Shown piece by piece: positions 1 to 8,459 of a stretch of 64,000 nt of DNA. Below the pieces are notes generated by a model that worked only from the letters and a program-made list of their open reading frames with translations, was not told the DNA's origin and made no database searches. The position numbers and the translations under genes were made by a program. How positions within the stretch are numbered: the first letter of the stretch is position 1; each line of letters opens with the position of its first letter. The stretch is from Lentisphaerota bacterium (lineage in GTDB: Bacteria; Verrucomicrobiota; Lentisphaeria; Victivallales; Victivallaceae), in the NCBI GenBank assembly GCA_015061775.1, contig SUVY01000003.1, positions 1-64,000 of the forward strand, given 5' to 3'.

Positions 1-2423
1 AGGCGACAGTAAAAATCCTCGGAGGTCTCGTCACCGGTAAAGCCGGAATATCCATAGATTGGAAGACCGATTGTCTTGAAGGACACGGAAATCTCTCCGT
101 AGCCAATCTCGCCACCATCAGCGCGGGATTCAAGATCAACTCAAGCGGCTCCTTCATGGTGCAGGGAACTCAGAGCGTCGATCTTACCAAGTACGGTCTC
201 GGTGTAGCATACAACTCAAATATCATGGTGCAGTATATCAAAGACAATACCAGCACCAATGATTACTACGCCGTATGGACAACTCAGGAGTTCTTCGGTA
301 AGACTTTTTCCGTCGGAGTAAAATTCGACTACAACGGCAACTGGACTATTGTGAACGGTTCCGAAATAAATAGCGAATTAAAGGACCATGCTTCCGAAAG
401 ATCAGCCGCTTCTCAATGCAGCTGGCAGATTAATGGTAACGGCGAAACAGTTCTTCTTACCGTCAACACCACCTCTCCCGACTTATGCGTACTTACCGAC
501 GGAAACGGAAAGGTTTATTATGGCATTGACAGTATTTCCGCCAATGCCGGCAAAGAGTTTGAACTGGTCTCTTCCACCGACAGCGGAGTTACCATTGCCG
601 TAAAAGCCTCCAAAGCCGGAACATGGAGCTTGGAAAGTTTCGATGCGAGCGCAACATATACCGGAATCGTGCTCGGCGGCAGCGAGTCACTTGCCGCCAA
701 AAATGCGGCAGCAACGCTTTCAAACGACCGCACCGTAGTCATCGACTGCGGAGTTCCCGAGAGCGGAACCGAGGTGAGCATCTACTGCGACAATGACGCT
801 TCCGGCTACAATGGAGAGTATCTCGGCAACGTTGACAGTACAGGAAAATTGACTTGGAAGATAACCAACCCGGACGCGGCAACATACAGCTTCTATGCTG
901 TTTCTTCCTCCGACAATGCTCTTCCTGTTATGGGCAAGTACTCAAACGCAATTACCGTTGACGCCATTGAGACACAGGTCGAAGCTTCCGACGGCTGGAC
1001 TTATGTCGGAGAAAATCAGTACATCTCAGGAGCAAGCATATCCGGCGTTCTCGAGGTCGAAGGCGGTTCAGTACGCAACGGACTTACCCTTGAGCACGGA
1101 GCAGAATTTATCGGTTCCGATGCCACTCTCTCAGGCAAGCTGATTTTTGGCGGAGACGTTACCTTGCGTACACTCTGTGAAACCAATAACGCCGATGTTG
1201 TTTTCGACCTTACCGAACGTAGCTTCAAAGACGACTTCATCATCAACAACAAGCAATATTTAAATGGAATAAAAGGCTGCTCTATTACAGTATCCTCCGA
1301 CCAGAAGTGCGGAACATACAAACTTATGAGCAATGCTGCCGATGTCAGCGGCACTATGTCTCTCAACAATGAAAGCGGCACTCTTCTGCGTACACTTACT
1401 GTTAATGGCAAACCGCAGGAAATCAACGGAAGACTGTATGAGCTTACTCAAGTCAACGGTGAATTGACGCTCTCTGTGCAGGAAAAAGCTGTGGTAAAAG
1501 TCGCCGATACCAACTTGCTCTCGAATGGAGTATCTCAGATACTTGCATGGGATAGCGAGCAGGGAAAAGTGGGGTATATGGCGACCAACGGAAGCGTCCG
1601 TCCGGCTTGGAAGGGTGTCTGGGAGTGGAGCGGCGCAGAAGCCGACCTCTGGCGCGTCGCTGGAGTCGGACACTTCAAAGGTTCCGAAGTCGATTATGAC
1701 GGAGTATTGCTCTACAACGGAGTCGGAAACCGTTTCGCCGCATGGACAGACCTTCGCAAAGGCAGTTACGGCTACGTCAACCTCTGCAAAGTTGACGGCT
1801 CATTCAACACCCAATGTCTCGCCAACCTCGACGGAGACCAATACGATGATATCCTGATCTACGACACCAACGGAAGCATCGGAGTCGTCCTCGGAGGAAC
1901 CACCTACAAGGACATCTTCCACGTCAACGAGGGAGACTTCGCCACCTGGACTATCGAGGGCGCGGGCTCTTTCGATGATGGAATGGATAAACTTGTGATG
2001 GTCAACAACTATAACCACCAAGTTTACCTCTGGACAAATCAGGACACCTCCTTTGCCACTTGGAACTGGAAAACCCAGAGTGTCGGCAAGCTCGAAAGCG
2101 GCTGGGAAGTCGCCGCCGTAGGAGACTTTGAAGGAGACGGTATCGACGATATCATGGTGCTCGACCGCAACACCAACAACGTCTGGATATGGGATGACGG
2201 AAACAGCCAAACCAAACGCTGGCGCGGAACCCTCGGAGAAGGCTTCGAGATAGAAGCCTCCGGAGATTACAACGGAGACGGCTGCGCCGACCTCCTTCTC
2301 CGCGAGCACAACACCGGCTGGGGAGGAATGGGTTACTGGGGCAACGGCTACGCGGGCAACTGGGTAGATCTCAAAGCCCGCATCGAAACCGACCTGAAAA
2401 GCAGTTTCGACATCATCGCGTAA
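1..2423 (+). CDS. Large surface/secreted protein with FG-GAP/VCBS-like repeats (3' part; gene continues left of the window)
   Basis: The ORF at 156..2423 is open in frame back to position 3 (ATVKILGGLVTGKAGISIDW...), so the 156 ATG is not the start. C-terminal repeats such as GDFEGDGIDDIMVLDRNTNNVWIW and GDYNGDGCADLLLREHNTGWGGMGYW are typical of FG-GAP proteins. Confidence 0.75.
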   Translation, partial: ATVKILGGLVTGKAGISIDWKTDCLEGHGNLSVANLATISAGFKINSSGSFMVQGTQSVDLTKYGLGVAYNSNIMVQYIKDNTSTNDYYAVWTTQEFFGKTFSVGVKFDYNGNWTIVNGSEINSELKDHASERSAASQCSWQINGNGETVLLTVNTTSPDLCVLTDGNGKVYYGIDSISANAGKEFELVSSTDSGVTIAVKASKAGTWSLESFDASATYTGIVLGGSESLAAKNAAATLSNDRTVVIDCGVPESGTEVSIYCDNDASGYNGEYLGNVDSTGKLTWKITNPDAATYSFYAVSSSDNALPVMGKYSNAITVDAIETQVEASDGWTYVGENQYISGASISGVLEVEGGSVRNGLTLEHGAEFIGSDATLSGKLIFGGDVTLRTLCETNNADVVFDLTERSFKDDFIINNKQYLNGIKGCSITVSSDQKCGTYKLMSNAADVSGTMSLNNESGTLLRTLTVNGKPQEINGRLYELTQVNGELTLSVQEKAVVKVADTNLLSNGVSQILAWDSEQGKVGYMATNGSVRPAWKGVWEWSGAEADLWRVAGVGHFKGSEVDYDGVLLYNGVGNRFAAWTDLRKGSYGYVNLCKVDGSFNTQCLANLDGDQYDDILIYDTNGSIGVVLGGTTYKDIFHVNEGDFATWTIEGAGSFDDGMDKLVMVNNYNHQVYLWTNQDTSFATWNWKTQSVGKLESGWEVAAVGDFEGDGIDDIMVLDRNTNNVWIWDDGNSQTKRWRGTLGEGFEIEASGDYNGDGCADLLLREHNTGWGGMGYWGNGYAGNWVDLKARIETDLKSSFDIIA

Positions 2424-2475
2424 AAAAAGGCATGGGGAGATAATAAAACCACGTTGTAAGTAAAAATTATATAAG

Positions 2476-2565
2476 AACTCCGCTTTTCTTGAAGTGGGTT
2501 AGGGGGTGAGGGGGAAGGGCGAAACCTCTTTTCTCGTGAAAAGAAGTTTCGCCCATCCCCCGCAT
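2476..2565. repeat. Dispersed palindromic element, copy 1 (stem-loop ~2510-2561)
   Basis: Lead ACTCCGCTTTTCTTGAA, then GGGGGAAGGGCGAAACCTCTTTTCtcgtGAAAAGAAGTTTCGCCCATCCCCC. Near-perfect inverted repeat, related to copies at 6311 and 19848. Confidence 0.85.
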
Positions 2566-2651
2566 ATTCTACCCATATCAGGAGCAACGCAAAGAAAACG
2601 TGTTTTAAAACGTTATTTTCCTTGCATTTTGCGACTTTTGGGACTACATTA

Positions 2652-2690
2652 AGACGTTTACGTACCGTTTGTGTGCGAAACGTCTGTTTT
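2652..2690 (+). terminator. Hairpin with T-run upstream of purA (terminator or insulator)
   Basis: AGACGTTT (2652-2659) / AAACGTCT (2678-2685) inverted repeat followed by GTTTTTT. Confidence 0.45.
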
Positions 2691-2738
2691 TTAGTTTTTG
2701 CAATTGGTTTTTATAACATTATATAAGGAACTTTTATT

Positions 2739-4004
2739 ATGGCAGTAGATGTGCTTGTCGGTACCCAATGGGGCGATGAAGGCAAAGGTAAACTCATTGA
2801 CGTTCTGACTAAGGATGTCGATATGGTCGTCCGTTTCCAGGGCGGAAACAATGCCGGTCACACCGTTGAGATCGGTGACAAACGTTACGTTCTCCACCTC
2901 ATTCCTTCCGGAATTTTCCGTTCCGGAGTCAAATGCGTCATCGGCAACGGTGTCGTGGTCGATCCCATCGCTCTCGATGACGAGATGCAGAACATCAAAC
3001 AGCAGGGATTTGATATCAGCCAGATCGAGCTGTCTGACCGTGCGCACCTGATTTTCGAGTACCACAAACGCGCCGACTCCCTCAACGAGAAGGGCGCAAA
3101 GCGCAAGATCGGAACCACCGGACGCGGAATCGGTCCCGCCTACACCGACAAGATGCGCCGTTCCGGAATCCGTGCCATCGACCTCACCAACAGCGAGCGT
3201 CTTTCAGAGCAGTTCCGCTCCGAGTGCGCGCGTTACAATAAGATTTTTGCCGAGTACGGAGTTGACCAGATCGACGTTGAAGCCGAGCTCGCCAAAGTTC
3301 TCGATGCTGCAAGCCGCCTTGCTCCGCACGTTGCGAACTCCACCTACACCGTGAACAAAGCCATCCGCGCCAACAAGACCGTGCTTTTCGAGGGCGCGCA
3401 GGGCGGACTGCTGGATATCGACCACGGAACCTATCCCTTTGTCACCAGCAGCAACACCATTTCAGGCGGAGCCTGCACCGGCAGCGGAGTTGCTCCCCAG
3501 CACATCCGCAACGTCTGGGGCGTCATCAAGACCTACACCACCCGTGTCGGAGAGGGACCCTTCCCGAGCGAGCTCTTTGATGCTGACGGAGAGGAACTCC
3601 GCAGAGTCGGCAACGAGTTCGGAGCCACTACCGGACGTCCCCGCCGCTGCGGCTGGTTCGATGCTGTCGCCAGCCACTACTCCTGCATGATCAACGGAGT
3701 GAACCTGCTCGCCATGACCAAGCTCGACGTCATGGACGGCTTCGACAAAGTCGCCATCTGCGTCGGATATGAGATCGACGGAAAAATCACCGATGAGTTT
3801 CCGGCGGCGGTCTCCGATCTTGAGAAAGCCAAACCGGTGCTCGAGTGGCATCCGGGCTGGAAGTGTTCTCTCTCCGGGGTGCGCAGCTATGATGAGCTTC
3901 CTGAGAACGCCAAGCGTTACCTCGAGCGCGTCGCTGAGCTGGTCGATGCCAAGATCGGAATCGTTTCAGTCGGACCGCGCCGCGACCAGACTTTCGAGGT
4001 CTGA
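2739..4004 (+). CDS. purA: Adenylosuccinate synthetase
   Basis: 421 aa; QWGDEGKGKLID, NNAGHT, GTTGRGIGPAYTDK, FEGAQGGLLDIDHGTYPFVTSSN, TTGRPRRCGW. Confidence 0.97.
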   Translation: MAVDVLVGTQWGDEGKGKLIDVLTKDVDMVVRFQGGNNAGHTVEIGDKRYVLHLIPSGIFRSGVKCVIGNGVVVDPIALDDEMQNIKQQGFDISQIELSDRAHLIFEYHKRADSLNEKGAKRKIGTTGRGIGPAYTDKMRRSGIRAIDLTNSERLSEQFRSECARYNKIFAEYGVDQIDVEAELAKVLDAASRLAPHVANSTYTVNKAIRANKTVLFEGAQGGLLDIDHGTYPFVTSSNTISGGACTGSGVAPQHIRNVWGVIKTYTTRVGEGPFPSELFDADGEELRRVGNEFGATTGRPRRCGWFDAVASHYSCMINGVNLLAMTKLDVMDGFDKVAICVGYEIDGKITDEFPAAVSDLEKAKPVLEWHPGWKCSLSGVRSYDELPENAKRYLERVAELVDAKIGIVSVGPRRDQTFEV

Positions 4005-4032
4005 GCAAAAGAGTTCTGCTTGAGGTTGAAAG

Positions 4033-5223
4033 ATGGAGTTCCTGCCTTCCACATTTCGCCGCAGGGAGGGCGGGTTTCTCTATAATCTCTTCAACTGGGA
4101 TTATCTGCAAATAATATCGCTCGTCTTCCTTGCGGGAGCCGGGCTTATTTTTATCCGTTCGATCGGCGAACAGATAGGCTCAGCGGCAGCCGAACTGTTT
4201 TTCGTCAAGCAGACGCAATGGCTGTGCGCCGGAGCACTTCTGTGGCTGGCAGCGGCATTTGTCAATGTGAAAAGCAGACTGTTTTTCATTGGCTCTATAC
4301 TCTTTTATATAGTGACCGTCGTGCTGCTTGCCGCCGTGCTGTTTGTCGGATTGCGGATCTACGGAGCCACCCGCTGGCTGAGTTTTGCGGGGTTCCGGCT
4401 GCAGCCTTCGGAGCTCGCCAAGCCCGCGCTTGCGCTGATGCTCGGAGTAGTGTTTTCCAAGGTCTCAGTCAACTCCTGGAAGGGTTTTTTTGCCGGAGTT
4501 GCTGCATTAGCGGTTCCGTTTCTGCTCATATTGAAAGAGCCCGATCTCGGAAGCGCATCAATACTCATTCCGCTGTACGTGGCGATCGTATTTGTCTCCA
4601 AACTGCGTTGGAAATATCTCCTGGTATCGCTCTTTGCCGTTCTGCTTATCGGAGGAGCAGCCATCGCCAACGAAGCCATGAAAATAAAGCCCGTTTTGAA
4701 AGATTACCAGCGCGACCGCATACTGGTTTTTCTCAATCCCGAGCGTGACCGCCTCCACCGCGGATACAACGCCCACCAGGCGCTGCTCGCTGTGGGGTCC
4801 GGAGGTTTCAACGGTAAAGGAATAGGCGAGGGCACCCAGAACCGTCTGGGGTTTCTTCCGCACACGGTATCCAACAACGACTTTATTTTTTCGGTGATCG
4901 CCGAGGAGACAGGTTTTGTCGGCAGCATGTTTCTGCTGACGGGATATCTGCTGCTGCTGGTGAGCGTCCTGAGGACAGCATTTCTGACCGACGACCAGCT
5001 CAGCCGCTCCTTTGCGGTGGGAACGGCGACGGTGCTCTTCTGCCACGTGTTCATCAATGTCGGAATGAGTATCGGAATAACTCCGGTCACCGGACTTCCG
5101 CTTCCGATGGTAAGTTACGGAGGCAGCTCGCTGCTTGCGGTCATGGCGTCGCTCGGACTTGTTCAGTCGATATATCGCAACCGTCCACTGGAAAAGCGTA
5201 CTTTTAATGCAAATATAAGATGA
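4033..5223 (+). CDS. rodA: RodA/FtsW/SpoVE family cell-shape protein
   Basis: Multi-TM SEDS protein; YGATRWL, PSELAKPALALMLG, LKEPDLGSA, GxGFNGKGIGEGTQNRLGFLPH, FIFSVIAEETGFVG, GLPLPMVSYGGSSLL. Confidence 0.93.
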   Translation: MEFLPSTFRRREGGFLYNLFNWDYLQIISLVFLAGAGLIFIRSIGEQIGSAAAELFFVKQTQWLCAGALLWLAAAFVNVKSRLFFIGSILFYIVTVVLLAAVLFVGLRIYGATRWLSFAGFRLQPSELAKPALALMLGVVFSKVSVNSWKGFFAGVAALAVPFLLILKEPDLGSASILIPLYVAIVFVSKLRWKYLLVSLFAVLLIGGAAIANEAMKIKPVLKDYQRDRILVFLNPERDRLHRGYNAHQALLAVGSGGFNGKGIGEGTQNRLGFLPHTVSNNDFIFSVIAEETGFVGSMFLLTGYLLLLVSVLRTAFLTDDQLSRSFAVGTATVLFCHVFINVGMSIGITPVTGLPLPMVSYGGSSLLAVMASLGLVQSIYRNRPLEKRTFNANIR

Positions 5224-5240
5224 TTTTTCTTGTCCGGGGG

Positions 5241-5268
5241 TTGACAAGAGTAAATAAAAGGATATATT
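5241..5268 (+). promoter_or_regulatory. Sigma70-like promoter for panD
   Basis: TTGACA (5241-5246), 16-bp spacer, TATATT (5263-5268); first ATG at 5278. Confidence 0.5.
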
Positions 5269-5277
5269 ATTGTTATT

Positions 5278-5646
5278 ATGAAAAGAGAGATGTTAAGCGG
5301 TAAGATCCACACCGCGCGTATAACCAGATGCGAAGTGGACTATGAAGGAAGCCTTGAGATAGACCCCGAGCTGCTTGCTGAGGCAGGAATACTTCCGTAC
5401 GAGAAGATACTTGTCGCCAACAAGAGCAACGGATCGCGTCTTGAGACTTATGCGATTCCGGGCAAGGCGGGAAGCCGTGAGTTCTGCCTCAACGGTCCGG
5501 CCGCCAAGTGCGGAAATGTGGGAGATATCGTGACGATCATGGCGTTTTCACTCTTCGAGAATGAAGAGGCGAAGTGCTGTACTCCGCGAGTCATCGTCCT
5601 TGACGAGAACAACCGGATAATCATGCGCCGCGGAGTTGCGCTGTAA
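5278..5646 (+). CDS. panD: Aspartate 1-decarboxylase
   Basis: MLSGKIHTARIT...VDYEGSLEIDPELL...YAIPGKAGSREFCLNGPAAKCGNVGDIVTIM. The start could also be the second Met at 5290. Confidence 0.9.
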   Translation: MKREMLSGKIHTARITRCEVDYEGSLEIDPELLAEAGILPYEKILVANKSNGSRLETYAIPGKAGSREFCLNGPAAKCGNVGDIVTIMAFSLFENEEAKCCTPRVIVLDENNRIIMRRGVAL

Positions 5647-5654
5647 GCGTCAGG

Positions 5655-5822
5655 ATGATAAGAATGACACGTCGGGCAGGAGAATCCGGACAGGTATTGA
5701 CCGAGTATGTCATGATGCTGATAATAGCCGTTCTGGTCGGCTGGGGAATCCTCAGTCTGTGCAGGACGATTTATAATGAAAGTAATGATACAGTAGAACT
5801 TGTGAGCGGCGACGTGCCGTAA
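5655..5822 (+). CDS. Small Flp-type pilin-like protein (55 aa; not in the supplied ORF track)
   Basis: Translated by hand: MIRMTRRAGESGQVLTEYVMMLIIAVLVGWGILSLCRTIYNESNDTVELVSGDVP*. GxxGQxLxEYVMML followed by a hydrophobic stretch. Confidence 0.65.
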   Translation: MIRMTRRAGESGQVLTEYVMMLIIAVLVGWGILSLCRTIYNESNDTVELVSGDVP

Positions 5823-5848
5823 ACCGATTTTACAGGAGAGAGAGTACG

Positions 5849-6088
5849 ATGAAAGCGAAAGTCAGAAGACGTTTCCGTAAGGCAGAGCGCGGTCAGGCGC
5901 TCGTCGAGTATGTTATCCTCATTGCAGTCGTTGCCCTTGCAGCCCTTTTCGTTCTCGGAGCATTCAGCGACCGTCTGCGCGAGATGATCGCCGGAGTCAC
6001 TAATACGCTCGGAGGAGAAGCCGAAGCTGATAAAAGCAGCGTCTCCATCGTAAAAGAGCTCAAAGCCGAAGGCGTTGACGAAGAGTAA
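5849..6088 (+). CDS. Flp family type IVb pilin-like protein
   Basis: RRFRKAERGQALVEYVILIAVVALAALFVLGAF: short basic leader, GQALVEY motif, hydrophobic helix. RBS AGGAGAGAG upstream. Confidence 0.75.
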   Translation: MKAKVRRRFRKAERGQALVEYVILIAVVALAALFVLGAFSDRLREMIAGVTNTLGGEAEADKSSVSIVKELKAEGVDEE

Positions 6089-6116
6089 ATTCTTGCAGTA
6101 AAAGCAGAAAAAACAC

Positions 6117-6155
6117 AAAAGCCGAAGATACCAAAAGGTGTCTCCGGCTTTTTTT
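6117..6155 (+). terminator. Rho-independent terminator after the pilin genes
   Basis: GCCGaAGAtACC aaaa GGTgTCTcCGGC TTTTTTT (6121-6155). Confidence 0.85.
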
Positions 6156-6175
6156 GCGGCATGAATCCAGCCTAC

Positions 6176-6330
6176 TTCAGGAAAAGCGGAGTACTTTTGC
6201 AAAAGAAGTCGTATAAGTCGTATAAGTCGTATAAGTCCTATTGGAAGGCTGGCAGTCTTTCTCGCGCGGGCATAGCAAACCAACGGCAAAAAAATAGCGA
6301 AGCACCCAAAAGTACTCCGCTTTTCTTGAA
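6176..6330. repeat. 24-bp inverted repeat pair (6176-6199 / 6307-6330)
   Basis: TTCAGGAAAAGCGGAGTACTTTTG versus CAAAAGTACTCCGCTTTTCTTGAA: one mismatch in 24. Confidence 0.85.
6206..6241. repeat. 9-bp tandem repeat (AAGTCGTAT)x3 plus AAGTCCTAT
   Basis: Four consecutive 9-bp units read directly, the last with one change. Confidence 0.95.
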
Positions 6331-6411
6331 AAGGGATGGGGTTTGGGGAAGGGAAAAACTTCTTTTCCTGTGAAAAGAAGTTTTTCCCTTCCCCAAGAAC
6401 ACACTCCCCTT
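6311..6411. repeat. Dispersed palindromic element, copy 2 (perfect 23-bp stem, 6345-6394)
   Basis: AGTACTCCGCTTTTCTTGAAAAGG lead, then GGGGAAGGGAAAAACTTCTTTTC ctgt GAAAAGAAGTTTTTCCCTTCCCC. Lies between convergent pilin and lysS genes. Confidence 0.9.
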
Positions 6412-6416
6412 TACCG

Positions 6417-7925
6417 TCAGATGCGTCGCATCTGGGGGAAGAGGATGACGTCGCGGATGGATTCGGCTCCGGTGAGGGCCATGACGAGGCGGTCGATACC
6501 GACGCCCATACCTCCGGCGGGAGGCATTCCGTATTCGAGGGCGGTGAGGAAGTCTTCGTCGATTTTGTTGGAGACTTCGTCGCCTTCTTCTTTATTTTTC
6601 TCGAACTGATCCATGAAGCGTTTGCGCTGGATGACGGGGTTGTTGAGTTCGCTGTAAGCGGGAGCGAGTTCCATACCGTTGACACCGAGTTCGAAGACAT
6701 CGACGAGGCTGGGATCGTCGGCGCAGGGGTTGGCGAGCGGAAGCAGTTCCGCGGGCAGTCTGGTGACGAATGTCGGCTGGATGTTGTTGGGTTCGACGAG
6801 TTTCTCATAGAGTTCATTGGTGACATCGAGATCGCTCATCTTGTCATTGACATCGAGACCGAGTTTTTTGCCGCGTTCGACGCGCTCGGCGAAGGAGATA
6901 TCGAACCAGTCGTCGCCGCCCTTTTCCTTGACGAGGTCGTGGTAGGTGGCGCGGCGGAACGGAGGAGTGAAGTCGAGGACTTTACCGTTGCTGTGCTCGA
7001 TTTTGAGTGTACCGCAGACCTTGAGGGCGACGGTGGAGATCATGCTTTCGATAAGCTCCATCATGGCTTCGCAGTTGCCGTAAGCCTGATAGATCTCGAG
7101 CATGGTGAATTCGGGATTGTGACGGCGGTCGAGACCTTCGTTGCGGAAACTTCTGTTGAGTTCAAAGACTCTTTCGAATCCTCCGACGAGGAGACGTTTG
7201 AGGTAGAGCTCAGGAGCGATACGCATGTAAACATCTGAGTCGAGCGCCTCATAGCGGGTGACGAAGGGGTTAGCGGAGGCACCTCCGGCGAGGGGTTGAA
7301 GCATGGGAGTTTCGACTTCCATAAAACCGCGTTCAGCGAGGAAGTTGCGAACTTCTCTGATGATGGCGCTGCGTTTTTTGAAGACTTCCATGACCTCAGG
7401 ATTTGCGATCATGTCGAGGTAACGCTGACGGTAACGCTGTTCGACGTCGGTGAGTCCGTGGAATTTTTCCGGAAGCGGACGCAGAGATTTTGAAAGGATG
7501 GTGGGTTTTTCGACACGGATGGTCAGTTCGCCCATTTTTGTAACAAAGAGACGTCCTTTGATGCCGACGATGTCGCCGATATCGAGACGTTTGAAAGTGG
7601 CGAAATCCTCTTCGGAGAGATCGCTTTTACCGGCGAAGAGCTGAATTCTTCCGCTGCTGTCGCGGACGTCAGCGAAGATGGATTTACCCATTCCGCGCTT
7701 GGCGACGAGACGGCCGGCGACGTTGACTTCGGGGCCGGCGTGAGGGTCGGCTTCGGGATCAGCCGGAGGCACAAAGGCGGCTCTGACGTCGGCAATCATC
7801 TGGACATCGGGATAACCTGCGCCGAAAGGATTGATACCTGCTTCTCTCCAGGTATCGATTTTAGCAATACGCTGAGCGACGATCTCGCTCTGGTTCGGAA
7901 TGAGCTGAGTGTTTTCTTCAGACAT
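6417..7925 (-). CDS. lysS: Lysyl-tRNA synthetase (class II)
   Basis: 502 aa; GRLVAKRGMGKSIFADVRDSSG, HNPEFTMLEIYQAYG, FELGVNGMELAPAYSELN, GMPPAGGMGVGIDRLVMALTG. Confidence 0.97.
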   Translation of the reverse strand: MSEENTQLIPNQSEIVAQRIAKIDTWREAGINPFGAGYPDVQMIADVRAAFVPPADPEADPHAGPEVNVAGRLVAKRGMGKSIFADVRDSSGRIQLFAGKSDLSEEDFATFKRLDIGDIVGIKGRLFVTKMGELTIRVEKPTILSKSLRPLPEKFHGLTDVEQRYRQRYLDMIANPEVMEVFKKRSAIIREVRNFLAERGFMEVETPMLQPLAGGASANPFVTRYEALDSDVYMRIAPELYLKRLLVGGFERVFELNRSFRNEGLDRRHNPEFTMLEIYQAYGNCEAMMELIESMISTVALKVCGTLKIEHSNGKVLDFTPPFRRATYHDLVKEKGGDDWFDISFAERVERGKKLGLDVNDKMSDLDVTNELYEKLVEPNNIQPTFVTRLPAELLPLANPCADDPSLVDVFELGVNGMELAPAYSELNNPVIQRKRFMDQFEKNKEEGDEVSNKIDEDFLTALEYGMPPAGGMGVGIDRLVMALTGAESIRDVILFPQMRRI

Positions 7926-8036
7926 TTTTTATACTCCGGAAAATAAATTGTTGACAAAAAAATACATTTATATAATATAACGCCAAAACTCCGAGCCTGC
8001 AACCGCCAACCCCTCAAAAAACAGTATTTTCTGAGT

Positions 8037-8459
8037 TTATTTTTTGAAAGAAAAGTATTTATGTCCGAAAAAGCTTACCGCAACGACTATTCCTGTGGCA
8101 ATTATGTTGGCAGCAACGGGATTTATGCAGCAGGTTTTAACGAGCAGCCACAGCAGAAACATTCCGGAAAGAGTTCCTGTTCCGTAAACGATATAACACT
8201 TGAAATACTCCTTGATCCAGTTGCCTTTTGTCCTGAATACAAAGAGCTTGTAGCACAAAAAGGCGTTGGTTATCGCAAGGATATTGGCTGGAACGGCAAG
8301 GATCATATAGTGGACACTTTTGCCGAACAGCTGATATAAAACGGAGTATATACCGATTCCGAAAAGGGTGTTCCAAGCTCCTGTGGCAAGATAAGCGAGA
8401 GCCTGATACTGAGTTTCGGACAGATTCCGCAGAACAGGAAATTTTGCCGGATCAATCAA
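8037..8459 (-). CDS. GtrA family membrane protein
   Basis: 140 aa, 4 TM; ATGAWNTLFGIGIYSVLY, NAFLCYKLFVFRTKG, FFGHKYFSFKK C-terminus. Confidence 0.85.
   Translation of the reverse strand: MIDPAKFPVLRNLSETQYQALAYLATGAWNTLFGIGIYSVLYQLFGKSVHYMILAVPANILAITNAFLCYKLFVFRTKGNWIKEYFKCYIVYGTGTLSGMFLLWLLVKTCCINPVAANIIATGIVVAVSFFGHKYFSFKK

Noticed and set aside
1800-2309. 169-aa minus-strand ORF inside the surface protein gene
   Set aside because: Antisense to FG-GAP repeats; composition mirrors the coding strand.
4558-5247. 229-aa minus-strand ORF opposite rodA
   Set aside because: Shadow of a well-supported SEDS gene; no recognisable motif.
6206-6241. Possible CRISPR-like array
   Set aside because: Units are 9 bp with no spacers; a simple tandem repeat. 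No cas genes or 24-40-bp repeat/spacer pattern seen in the window.
5771-6826. 351-aa minus-strand ORF spanning the pilin/repeat/lysS junction
   Set aside because: Runs antisense through the pilin gene and in the wrong frame through lysS and the palindrome; the LIRLIRLIR stretch is just the 9-bp repeat.
6336-7238. 300-aa plus-strand ORF opposite lysS
   Set aside because: Entirely antisense to a clear lysyl-tRNA synthetase; acidic low-complexity translation typical of a shadow ORF.
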